Assembly: GCA_910577225.1 (NCBI GenBank)
Contig: CAJTMV010000007.1
Location: 1-64,000, forward strand
Direction: 5' to 3'
DNA: 64,000 nucleotides
DNA from: an uncultured Eubacterium sp.
GTDB lineage: Bacteria; Bacillota; Clostridia; Lachnospirales; Lachnospiraceae
The stretch's first letter is position 1, and each line of letters opens with the position of its first letter. Below, piece after piece: positions 33,732 through 41,279 of this stretch. The translations under genes and the position numbers were made by a program. The notes beneath the pieces were generated by a model. It did no database searches. It was not told the DNA's origin and was given only the letters and a program-made list of their open reading frames with translations.

Positions 33732-35294
33732 TTAAGCAAAAATCTCATCGACAGTATAGGGATTTCCAGAACACAAACGAGATAATGCAGTCATTTCATT
33801 GATTCCATTTTTTCTACAGGTCTCTACATATGTTTTAACTATTGCATAGTTCTTTGCCGCCATCTCGTTTTCAAATTGCCCTGATATTTTCATATGCGAT
33901 TTAATGCCCCGCAGTCCCCGCTCGCTTAGATTGTTTGTTGTCGGAAGTATGAAATCACTAATCCATCTGAAATAATTATCATAGTAGTTTTCCAAACGCT
34001 TCAATAACGTCTTTTCAGACGGAACTGTCGTGGGATTTGTTGATTTACTGCTTTCTTTATATCCCTTTTGGATTAGACGTTTTATTTTTACATGAAATTT
34101 TTCTTCCTCTCTTTCTTCAAACCGTTCCTTCCCACATTCTTGGTAATCCTTGCGTTTTTTTACCCATGTGGAGATCATTTTTTTTATGTTTTTTGCCCAT
34201 GTATGGGAAGGGTTGTCATCAGCGGACTTTTGGAGATCCCTTTCAGGGTGCTGTATGCATTCTATGTTCTGGAAACAGAACCTTTCATTATAGTTTACGG
34301 TATTATGGTCATGCATAACAACCGTACCGTCAGTAAGAAGATCCAGGACATGATCTTCAATGAGGCTGTCGAGATCCTTTTTTTCATGTGCCGTGTAGCA
34401 GGAAATCTGTTCATCCCCATAGAACCGCATACAGGCTCTCTGTGTATTGATCATGATCACGGTATCATCCCAAAACAACACCCGCTTCTGAATCAGGGCT
34501 CTTTTTAATTCCAGTTGGAACCTCGCCAGATTTCCTGCCGCCCGTTTACAGAGCTTACAGATATACCCTTCGCTCGGGTGCAGTTCCCCCTGCGTGATAC
34601 CGAGAAAAAATGTGCGGACCTTATTCACTGCCATATTTCCTGTTACCATCAGGGATAAGGCAAGTGCCTGTACGGTACTGCCGTACTGGTTCTGCTGTTT
34701 GAGATGTTTTTCTATCTGCAAGCGGATCTGCGCCCCACAGTCCAGGCATTCATAAACCGCATATTTGTGGCGTCGTCTGACTGTTTTAATAATGACATCG
34801 AATTCATCTTTTTCCACATAATGCCCGGTAAACTCAAGGCTCCCGCCGCAAAGCCCGCAGGTTTCGGATTCCGTATCTAATTCATGCAGGACATCTTCAT
34901 CCACCTCTGATTCACTAAAAGGTTCCAGGGTATGTTTTTCATGGCCGGGCTGCCCGCCTTTTTTCTTATTGCTTCCCCGTCTTGAGTTCGGTATCCTCTT
35001 TTTCTGGTTAACCGGTGTCTGTGACGTAGGGATTCCGGTGTTTGTCCCGTCCCGGTCTGCGAGTGCCTCCAAATGGGCGACTTTGTTCATTAACGCCTGG
35101 ATTATGGCATCTTTTTGGGCGGCTTCTTCTTTATGGCATTCCTTTTCCTTCGCAAGAGCCTTTTCCAGGGTCTTATTAGAATTCCTGAGCGATGTGATCT
35201 GTTCCTGATATGACAGGATCCTGTCTTTCTGCTTCATATATTCGCTGGAAAGACGGTCGTAGTCCCGCCGTAAGTCCCCAGATGGTCTAAACAT
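33732..35294 (-). CDS. tnpC: IS66 family transposase TnpC
   Basis: 520 aa. The N-terminal coiled coil (DRILSYQEQITSLRNSNKTL) is followed by an HTH-like linker with GGQPGHEK, a zinc-binding segment (CGLCGGSLEFTGHY, YECLDCGAQI), and the DDE core with LFWDDTVIMI, VVMHDHNTVNY and the terminal NLSERGLRGIKSHMKISG, which holds the glutamate. All three catalytic positions appear present and the frame is intact, so the element may be active. Confidence 0.93.
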   Translation of the reverse strand: MFRPSGDLRRDYDRLSSEYMKQKDRILSYQEQITSLRNSNKTLEKALAKEKECHKEEAAQKDAIIQALMNKVAHLEALADRDGTNTGIPTSQTPVNQKKRIPNSRRGSNKKKGGQPGHEKHTLEPFSESEVDEDVLHELDTESETCGLCGGSLEFTGHYVEKDEFDVIIKTVRRRHKYAVYECLDCGAQIRLQIEKHLKQQNQYGSTVQALALSLMVTGNMAVNKVRTFFLGITQGELHPSEGYICKLCKRAAGNLARFQLELKRALIQKRVLFWDDTVIMINTQRACMRFYGDEQISCYTAHEKKDLDSLIEDHVLDLLTDGTVVMHDHNTVNYNERFCFQNIECIQHPERDLQKSADDNPSHTWAKNIKKMISTWVKKRKDYQECGKERFEEREEEKFHVKIKRLIQKGYKESSKSTNPTTVPSEKTLLKRLENYYDNYFRWISDFILPTTNNLSERGLRGIKSHMKISGQFENEMAAKNYAIVKTYVETCRKNGINEMTALSRLCSGNPYTVDEIFA

Positions 35295-35311
35295 GACTGG
35301 TAAGCCCCTCC

Positions 35312-35617
35312 TTATCCCTGTTTGGATTTTAATTTTTTGATCTGTTCCCTGAGCGTGTGGTTTTCCCTGCGGAGTCTGAGGACTTCTGCCTGTAATTCAG
35401 GGACCGCAATCGGCATGGCGTCATCTTCCGGGACGTAATTAGGGCTCCGCTTTCTGCCGCGGCCGTCGGTTGGCACGATCTCGCCCGTATCTTCATCTAA
35501 CCGTCCGATAAGTGTTCGTTTGGATCTGGACTGTCTCTTTTCTTTGTCCCATATATAAGTGGTTTCATAAGCATAAGTTTTTCCAGATCTTTTGTCTCTG
35601 TTATACGTTATTGCCAT
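35312..35617 (-). CDS. IS66-associated accessory protein
   Basis: 101 aa, strongly basic start (MAITYNRDKRSGKTYAYETTY), then a C-terminal coiled coil (ELQAEVLRLRRENHTLREQIKKLKSKQ). Ribosome site GAGGAAA. It is 17 bases upstream of tnpC in the same element and replaces the usual TnpA/TnpB pair. Function unknown; the coiled coil could pair with that of TnpC. Confidence 0.8.
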   Translation of the reverse strand: MAITYNRDKRSGKTYAYETTYIWDKEKRQSRSKRTLIGRLDEDTGEIVPTDGRGRKRSPNYVPEDDAMPIAVPELQAEVLRLRRENHTLREQIKKLKSKQG

Positions 35618-35630
35618 ATGTATTTCCTCC

Positions 35631-35675
35631 TTACATCGTCACGTATATTATAACACATGACGATGTAAAAAGCAA
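35631..35675 (-). promoter_or_regulatory. IS66 promoter with palindromic operator
   Basis: On the minus strand TTGCTT (35670-35675), 17-bp spacer, TATAAT (35647-35652). An 11-bp inverted repeat TTACATCGTCA / TGACGATGTAA brackets the -10 box (35631-35641 and 35658-35668), a likely operator for autoregulation. Confidence 0.75.
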
Positions 35676-35851
35676 TAGAAAAGTCGAAAAATATAGATAA
35701 AATCAATATTTTTCGACTTTAATGTCAATATAAAATTCGTCATGTAATGATGTTTACTTTGAAAATGAATGCCTTACAGTTTTGCTGCGGGGATTAGATC
35801 CAGAAAGATTAGATAAAATCGACTGTGAATGGTAACAAAATATTTAAAAAA

Positions 35852-36199
35852 TTCGTGTCATTAACTTGACACAAGGGGGAATACGGGCGGTTGAGGAACT
35901 GGAGAAGCTGGAGGAGGAGCGCAGAGAGGGTAATTTTGAAAATATATTGGATGAAAAATATGGAAGAAAAATATGGAAGAAAGAGCAAAAAAGGAAAGCT
36001 GCGTGTGGTACCGAAAGGGACTGCCAGTAATGAGATGTGTACGTTTTTGATTTTGAATATTTCATCATTGCAGTTGATTCCTGTGAATATGATAGCTTAT
36101 CGAAGCCAGTATGGGAGTGTTAATCCGGCGGCGATTGTGGGGCCGGCAATTGTGGCGACGTTGGTTAGTACAATTGTAATGATAATATTAGAAATTTAA
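35852..36199 (+). pseudogene. junction motif and spmA 3'-end copy 3 (frameshifted)
   Basis: The junction motif (35852-35877, GTGTCA/TGACAC then CAAGGGG) leads into RAVEELEKLEEERREG. The linker frame then runs into a stop near 36029, while ASNEMCTFLILNISSLQLIP continues in another frame to 36199. The C-terminus diverges (LVSTIVMIILEI instead of LTAIIFCKVMDGK). A decayed tail that cannot restore spmA. Confidence 0.85.
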
Positions 36200-36215
36200 T
36201 AAGAATAGAAATATT

Positions 36216-36543
36216 TTCGTGTCACTAAATTGACTCAAGGGGACTAAAAGCTATGGAGGAGCTGGCACAATTGGAAAAGGAAAGAGGGAACCCGGCATAT
36301 CTGCCGGAGAGCGGGGATATAAAAAGCGGCAGAATGGAACGGGTTGCAAGTAATGAGATGTGCACGTTTTTGATATTGAACATTTCTTCCTTACAGTTAA
36401 TTCCGGTAAATATGATTGCTTATCGGCAGCAGTACGGCAGTGTGAACCCGGCAGGGATTATTGCACCGGCGATTGTAGCGACGTTTATTAGTACGCTGAC
36501 AGCGGTGGCGTATTGTAAGGTGAGAGATTTAAATAGAAAATAG
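36216..36543 (+). pseudogene. junction motif and spmA 3'-end copy 4 (frame intact)
   Basis: The junction motif with changes (GTGTCACTAAATTGACTCAAGG) starts 17 bases after copy 3 ends, so no cargo lies between them. The tail reads LKAMEELAQLEKERGN, a different linker, then ASNEMCTFLILNISSLQLIPVN-type sequence to a stop at 36541-36543, all in one frame. Confidence 0.88.
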
Positions 36544-37071
36544 TGATGTACTGTATTTAGTGTGTAGTTATTTGCGGACAAAGACAGGGTTTTAAAGTTA
36601 TATCAGAAATGTGTAGAGACGTCAAAGGGCTATATACTGGGGCATTGGTCAATGTTAAGAAGTGAACGGAAGAATCAGAAAGTACAGGGAACGTTTTCTG
36701 ACTGCCAGTATACACGATACCTTATGCACAGATCAGAAAGATTACAGACATAAAGAATCATATATGGGACTTGTAGGGAGAGAAAGAATCAGGTATAGTA
36801 AAGGAGGCCGATCAGTTTGACCAGATCAAAGGGCTATTCTGTCTGTCCTATTCCGACAATAAACTTATACTATCCTACAAAAATTTATTGTTGAGGGTAA
36901 ATAAATTTTTATCTAAATATTAGCGTTGACCGTGGGAGAATTTTGCATAATTAATAACGCATTGATAGAATTGGATTAATTATTCATTAAGTTTCAATTG
37001 TTCAAAATAAATTACTTAAAATAGAAAATATTTATTACACAATCCCGATTTGCAGAAGAAGAAATTTTTGT
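36544..37071. other. non-coding or decayed stretch in the fourth unit
   Basis: About 530 bp without a credible gene. A short frame near 36800-36925 (EADQFDQIKGLFCLSYSDNKL) could be a remnant, but it has no start or recognised match. Confidence 0.5.
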
Positions 37072-37101
37072 TTGTGCAAAGGTGGTGTTATAGGATATAA
37101 T
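37072..37101 (+). promoter_or_regulatory. promoter of the GNAT-small protein pair
   Basis: TTGTGC (37072-37077), 18-bp spacer, TATAAT (37096-37101). AAAGGTGGTG occurs twice, at 37078-37087 in the spacer and 37108-37117 as the ribosome site, a direct repeat that could be an operator. Confidence 0.6.
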
Positions 37102-37124
37102 AGAATTAAAGGTGGTGCTTTATT

Positions 37125-37685
37125 ATGATATCAGTTGAACAAGGTTGTATTGATATTTGGATAGATGAAATAGTTCCCTGCTTAAAGGATACACAGACAG
37201 GTGAAATTAAGGAAACGGTGGTATTTAAAATAGAAAGCCGTTCGTATTTGAAGAAATTTCGGAAAAGTAATGGCTGGCATATTAATTGGAATGAAGTACC
37301 CAGGAATGTTGAGGTGTATGCGTTGGCATTAAAGGATGATAATACGATTCAAGGATTAGTTGGAATTAAGAACGATATAAATTCTTATGCAGTATATCTT
37401 CATTGGGCATGTACTGCACCGCATAACAATAAGTATGAGTATGGAAGTCAAAAGTACGTTGGTGTTGGTGGACACCTTTTTGCTATAGCAGTAGATAAAT
37501 CTGTTGAATGGGGATATGAAGGAGCTGTACATGGTTTTGCCGCCAATGAGAAATTACTAAAGCATTATATTGATGTTTTTCATGCAGAATATTTGGGAAT
37601 GCTTCATCAGTATCAATTTTTTATTGATGAACAACAGGCAAAAGAGTTATTGGAGGTGTATCATTATGAATGGAATGAAACCTAA
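37125..37685 (+). CDS. GNAT-like acetyltransferase
   Basis: 186 aa. The acetyl-CoA-binding segment is recognisable in KYVGVGGHLFAIAVDKSVEWGYEGAVHGFAANEKLLKHYI (the GVGGHL loop followed by helix and the beta-strand/helix carrying N), preceded by a beta-rich half. Ribosome site AAAGGTGGTG. The substrate is unknown. The next gene overlaps its last 20 bases, and the two-gene layout with a tiny partner suggests a toxin-antitoxin-like pair, but this is inference: known GNAT toxins are usually paired with a DNA-binding antitoxin. Confidence 0.72.
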   Translation: MISVEQGCIDIWIDEIVPCLKDTQTGEIKETVVFKIESRSYLKKFRKSNGWHINWNEVPRNVEVYALALKDDNTIQGLVGIKNDINSYAVYLHWACTAPHNNKYEYGSQKYVGVGGHLFAIAVDKSVEWGYEGAVHGFAANEKLLKHYIDVFHAEYLGMLHQYQFFIDEQQAKELLEVYHYEWNET

Positions 37686-37854
37686 GTTTATGGAAAATTC
37701 AGTCACTGCCCCAAGCTATTATGAACAACCCGATCCATATGTTAATGCCCCATCCTGTCATGTGAATTTACTTGAGCTTTCAAGATATGCAAAGCAGTGC
37801 GGAAAAAAGCTGGTTGAACTTACGCAGGAGGAAGTAAAGCGTTTTTCGATCTGA
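37666..37854 (+). CDS. small protein overlapping the GNAT gene
   Basis: 62 aa from ATG 37666, chosen because GGAGGTG lies just upstream inside the GNAT gene; the frame opens earlier without a ribosome site. The sequence starts MNGMKPKFMENSVTAP and ends LVELTQEEVKRFSI. No domain recognised. Translationally coupled to the GNAT gene. Confidence 0.7.
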   Translation: MNGMKPKFMENSVTAPSYYEQPDPYVNAPSCHVNLLELSRYAKQCGKKLVELTQEEVKRFSI

Positions 37855-37876
37855 TATTTTAAATACAGTAGTTGTT

Positions 37877-37917
37877 AAAAAGTAGGAAGTCATTGTAATA
37901 GATATCCTGCTTTTTAT
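37877..37917 (+). terminator. terminator of the GNAT pair
   Basis: AAAAAGTAGGA / TCCTGCTTTTT, one G-T pair, 17-base loop, ending in a T-run. Confidence 0.75.
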
Positions 37918-38050
37918 ATGCATTGTTTTATTTGTCTAATAGTTGCAGATTGGAATGCAGTTAATTGTAAATTATCTTTAAATTCAATTGCATGGGTTAA
38001 AGACTTTTTGGATGACGAATAACAATATTTTCTCTAAATAATGGAAGGAT

Positions 38051-38314
38051 TTCGTGTCATTAACCTGATACAAGGGGAATTAAGGCGTTGGAGGAGGAAC
38101 GGGGGATGCCTGGGTATGTTCCGGAAGGGGAAGGTATTGTTGAAGATGGAAGGAAAATGAGGAACAAGGCAGGTAAGAATGGTAGCTGGCTGCCGTTGGT
38201 ACAAGTAGAAAAAGTGGCAGGGTTGCAAGCAACGAGATGTGTACGTTTTTGATTTTGAATATTTCGTCATTGCAGCTGATTCCAATGAATATGATTGCTT
38301 ATAGGAGTCAGTAA
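38051..38314 (+). pseudogene. junction motif and spmA 3'-end copy 5 (frameshifted and truncated)
   Basis: The junction motif with changes (GTGTCATTAACCTGATAC then CAAGGGG) is followed by a degraded linker (LEEERGMPGYVPEGEG), a frameshift before ASNEMCTFLILNISSLQLIP, and an early stop at YRSQ (38312-38314). This outermost copy is the most damaged. In the serial-insertion model it would be the original spmA tail. Confidence 0.85.
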
Positions 38315-38317
38315 TAG

Positions 38318-38354
38318 AACGCATTTCAGTTACAAAACTGAAATGCGTTTTTAT
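38318..38354. terminator. bidirectional terminator
   Basis: AACGCATTTCAGT / ACTGAAATGCGTT, 13-bp perfect stem, 6-base loop, then tttttattt. It closes the array and also overlaps the end of the convergent treR. Confidence 0.92.
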
Positions 38355-39094
38355 TTCATACCAGCGGCTACTTTCCGAACCGCATTATCATAAAAGCGAA
38401 AATAGTCCGGGCGGTGGCGGGACTGCGTATATTCGAACATTACGCCGTCGCTGTTATAGGTCTGGCTGCTGACAACCGCCATACAATTATAATCTTCAGC
38501 ATTCATCTGTAAGTACTTTTCATCGATCTGAGTCATCTTTTCGACAGTCATAACCCGTTTACTGTTTACAATCGTCATATGCAATGTCTGTTCCAGGTAT
38601 TGATAAATGGAATGTTCTGCAATGTCTTTCGTAAGATCGGGCATGATCTCTTTTAAAAAATAATTATGATTAAGAATTAATGGCGTATCATCTAAATAAT
38701 GAAGACGCTGAATATAATAAACAGCAGTTCCGGCAGGAAAACCTGTGTAGGAAGACTGGTTCTGGCTAATTGCAAACTCGGTAAATAAAATGACTTTGGT
38801 AAAAGGATTGTGTCCGTTACGAACGGCTGATTCCTGAAAACTTTCAATCTCACCAATGGTAAAGGCAGTCTGCGCAATCGGCTGATAGATATTGCGTACG
38901 CCCTTTCCCTGCATGGTCTGTACATAACCGTCAGTGACGAGGCGGCTGACAGCCCGTCGAAGCGTATTGCGGGAACAGTGATAAGTTTGAATCAGCGTAT
39001 TTTCTGAAGGTAAAAGTTCCTGATAAGTGAAAATATTGTCTTCGATTTTCTGTTTTAAATCTTTATAAATAGCTTCGTATATTGTTTTTGGCAT
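38351..39094 (-). CDS. treR: GntR-family trehalose operon repressor TreR
   Basis: 247 aa. N-terminal winged helix of the GntR type (KIYEAIYKDLK-like start, LLPSENTLIQTYHCSRNTLRRAVSRLVTDGYVQTMQGKG) and a C-terminal UTRA effector domain (FPAGTAVYYIQRLHYLDDTPLILNHNYF, FEYTQSRHRPDYFRF). It is divergent from treP and treC, and three identical palindromes lie between; the effector is presumably trehalose-6-phosphate, as in Bacillus TreR. Confidence 0.9.
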   Translation of the reverse strand: MPKTIYEAIYKDLKQKIEDNIFTYQELLPSENTLIQTYHCSRNTLRRAVSRLVTDGYVQTMQGKGVRNIYQPIAQTAFTIGEIESFQESAVRNGHNPFTKVILFTEFAISQNQSSYTGFPAGTAVYYIQRLHYLDDTPLILNHNYFLKEIMPDLTKDIAEHSIYQYLEQTLHMTIVNSKRVMTVEKMTQIDEKYLQMNAEDYNCMAVVSSQTYNSDGVMFEYTQSRHRPDYFRFYDNAVRKVAAGMK

Positions 39095-39174
39095 TCAAGA
39101 CTACCTCTCATCTGAAAACTTATAAAATTCCTACAAAACTATTATAAAAATGAATCAGATAAAAGTCAATATCT

Positions 39175-39256
39175 TGTTTAAACAAATTCAAAATTAAGTG
39201 TTGACATGTTTAAACAAGTATGATATAACAGAATCAACAACATGTTTAAACATGTT
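39175..39256. promoter_or_regulatory. treP promoter with three TreR-type palindromes
   Basis: TGTTTAAACA occurs at 39175-39184, 39207-39216 and 39243-39252. The last is the core of an 18-bp palindrome AACATGTTTAAACATGTT (39239-39256). The promoter is TTGACA (39201-39206), 17-bp spacer, TATAAC (39224-39229). The middle palindrome fills the spacer and the last sits downstream, so repressor binding would block RNA polymerase directly. The first lies nearest treR and may give autoregulation. Confidence 0.88.
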
Positions 39257-39275
39257 AAAAAGGAGGAAGAGAAGA

Positions 39276-41279
39276 ATGGGTAAATATGCAGAAGACGCGA
39301 AACAGCTGCTGCGGCTGGTCGGTGGGAAAGAGAACATTGCTGCGGTATCGCATTGTATGACGCGTATGAGGTTCGTTCTTGCGGAACCGGGAAAGGCGGA
39401 TGTAAAAGCGATCGAAGCGATGAAGGTGGTAAAGGGAAGTTTTACGCAGGCGGGACAGTTTCAGGTAATCATCGGTAATACGGTAGCTGATTTTTACAAC
39501 GATTTTGTAAAAGAGGCAGGTATCGAAGGGGTATCAAAGGATGCGGTAAAACAAGCGGCAAAGAAAAACCAGAATGTACTACAGAGAGTAATCACCGCGC
39601 TGGCCGAAATTTTTGCGCCGCTCATACCGGCAATTATTACGGGCGGTCTTATTCTTGGTTTTAGAAACTGTATTGACAGCATGTATTTATTTGAAAATGG
39701 AACAAAGACGCTATGTGATATCAGCCAGTTTTGGAAGGGAATCGACAGTTTTTTGTGGCTGATTGGCGAAGCGGTATTTCATATGCTTCCGGTTGGTATC
39801 TGCTGGTCAGTAACCAGGAAAATGGGAACCACACAGATGATTGGCATTGTGCTTGGCCTGACATTGGTATCCAGACAGTTATTGGATGCGTATGCAGTCG
39901 CTCAGACGGCAGCGGCAGATATTCCACAGTGGAATTTCGGCGGCTTTCAGGTAAATATGATCGGGTATCAGGGTCAGGTGCTTCCAGCTGTTTTAGCGGC
40001 ATTTACGCTTGTATATCTGGAGAAATTTTTCAGAAAGATTACGCCGCAGGTAGTATCTATGATTATCGTTCCGTTTTTTAGTCTGCTTCTGTCAGTGATA
40101 GCTGCACATTTTGTACTGGGACCAATCGGATGGAAGATTGGAGCGGCAATTTCCGCGCTTGTATTTGCCGGAATTACAGGAACATTTAAAATCGTATTTG
40201 GCGCGGTTTTTGGGATTGTTTATGCTCCGCTGGTAATCACAGGTCTTCATCATATGTCCAATGCCATTGACTTACAGTTAATCGCAGACTATAGCGGGAC
40301 GATGCTGTGGCCGATGATCGCATTGTCGAATATTGCGCAGGGTTCTGCGGTACTTGGAATGGTCTGGTTACAGAGAAAAGATCCACAGGCGCAGGAAGTA
40401 AATGTTCCAGCCTGTATTTCCTGCTATCTTGGTGTTACAGAACCTGCGATTTTCGGTGTAAACTTAAAGAAAGGATTTCCGTTTGTATGTGGAATGGCTG
40501 GTTCCGGTATTGCAGCAGTTGTCTGCACAGCGACAGGAACGACGGCAAATGCGATTGGCGTTGCCGGTATGCCGGGTATCTTATCTATCCAGCCGCAGTT
40601 TATGGTTTCTTTCGCTATCTGTATGGCAATTGCAGTAGTCATTCCATTTTTATTGACGATTATTGTTGGAAAAAAGCGTCTGCCGGCAGATCAGGTAAAC
40701 GAAGCAGGCGGACTGGAAGAAATATCTGAAGAGGCAAAAGCAGGTGCAGCAGACGGGATGGGGAATGCCGTTGTGCGGGAAAAGGGAATGAGTCAGTCAA
40801 TAGCAGGCGAACTGACAGCATTTTTATCTGGAAAAGCGATTCCTCTGGCAGAAGTTGGAGACGGTGTTTTCTCAGAAGGTATTATGGGTGACGGAATGGC
40901 GATTATTCCGGAAACTGAGACTGTGTATGCGCCTGTGGACGCAGAAGTGTCTGTATTAATGCCTCAGTCCCGCCATGCCTGCGGATTAAAGCTGGAGAAT
41001 GGCATGGAGATTTTGTTACATATCGGAATCGATACTGTTGGCATGAATGGAGATGGATTTGAATATCTGGTACAGGAAGGACAGAGGGTCAGCGCGGGGA
41101 CGCCGCTGATTCAGTTTGACAGAGCAAAGATCAGGGCAGCAGGACATCCGGATGTTACAGTATGTATTGTGACAGAGCAAGGAAATGCACAAAATATTCA
41201 GTTCCGTACAGGTATCGATGTAATAAAAAAAGAAACGACGATCGCAGTTTTTGAATCATACAGGGGGATAGGAAAATGA
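39276..41279 (+). CDS. treP: PTS trehalose-specific EIIBCA
   Basis: 667 aa from ATG 39276 (AAGGAGGAAG upstream). EIIB domain with phosphocysteine C27 in VSHCMTRMRF, a multi-helix EIIC membrane domain (about 100-470) with the GITEP-like segment YLGVTEPAIFGV, and a fused C-terminal EIIA domain with DGMAIIP and the phosphohistidine in EILLHIGIDTVG. It imports trehalose as trehalose-6-phosphate. The attached EIIA is a variation, since Bacillus TreP has EIIBC only. Its last four bases overlap treC (ATGA). Confidence 0.93.
   Translation: MGKYAEDAKQLLRLVGGKENIAAVSHCMTRMRFVLAEPGKADVKAIEAMKVVKGSFTQAGQFQVIIGNTVADFYNDFVKEAGIEGVSKDAVKQAAKKNQNVLQRVITALAEIFAPLIPAIITGGLILGFRNCIDSMYLFENGTKTLCDISQFWKGIDSFLWLIGEAVFHMLPVGICWSVTRKMGTTQMIGIVLGLTLVSRQLLDAYAVAQTAAADIPQWNFGGFQVNMIGYQGQVLPAVLAAFTLVYLEKFFRKITPQVVSMIIVPFFSLLLSVIAAHFVLGPIGWKIGAAISALVFAGITGTFKIVFGAVFGIVYAPLVITGLHHMSNAIDLQLIADYSGTMLWPMIALSNIAQGSAVLGMVWLQRKDPQAQEVNVPACISCYLGVTEPAIFGVNLKKGFPFVCGMAGSGIAAVVCTATGTTANAIGVAGMPGILSIQPQFMVSFAICMAIAVVIPFLLTIIVGKKRLPADQVNEAGGLEEISEEAKAGAADGMGNAVVREKGMSQSIAGELTAFLSGKAIPLAEVGDGVFSEGIMGDGMAIIPETETVYAPVDAEVSVLMPQSRHACGLKLENGMEILLHIGIDTVGMNGDGFEYLVQEGQRVSAGTPLIQFDRAKIRAAGHPDVTVCIVTEQGNAQNIQFRTGIDVIKKETTIAVFESYRGIGK

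Larger units (their letters stand above)
33648..35836 (-). mobile_element. complete IS66-family insertion sequence (2189 bp)
   Basis: Terminal inverted repeats match 20 of 21 bases: GTTACCATTCACAGT-T-GATTT at 33648-33668 and its complement (with C at the sixteenth position) at 35816-35836. The 8-bp duplication AAAATATT flanks the element. It encodes TnpC and a 101-aa accessory protein on the minus strand, and no separate TnpA/TnpB. A hairpin near 33669-33719 lies inside the left end and should terminate the transposase mRNA; another (35681-35719) lies at the right end and could shield the element from outside transcription. It landed about 8 bp before the junction motif of spmA copy 3. Confidence 0.93.
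25328..38315 (+). mobile_element. candidate array of elements inserted at spmA, each delimited by an spmA 3'-end copy
   Basis: Five copies of the spmA 3' end start at 25328 (in spmA itself), 30145, 35878, 36241 and 38076. Protein similarity begins at the same codons (GL[KR]A[MV]E) in every copy. Copies two to five are all preceded by the same junction, TTCGTGTCA(T/C)TAA then TTGACACAAGGGG-like sequence, absent upstream of the genuine copy. Unit lengths are about 4.8, 5.7 (3.5 without IS66), 0.36 and 1.8 kb. Cargo is accessory (ATPase, NACHT, RelA/SpoT, DUF262, AAA, GNAT). Copy identity at protein level is high but synonymous sites differ, so the tails were imported rather than duplicated locally. 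No integrase is encoded within. The integrative interpretation is inference. Confidence 0.6.

Noticed and set aside
34037..34508. Plus-strand frames inside the IS66 transposase
   Set aside because: Opposite-strand shadows of an intact TnpC.
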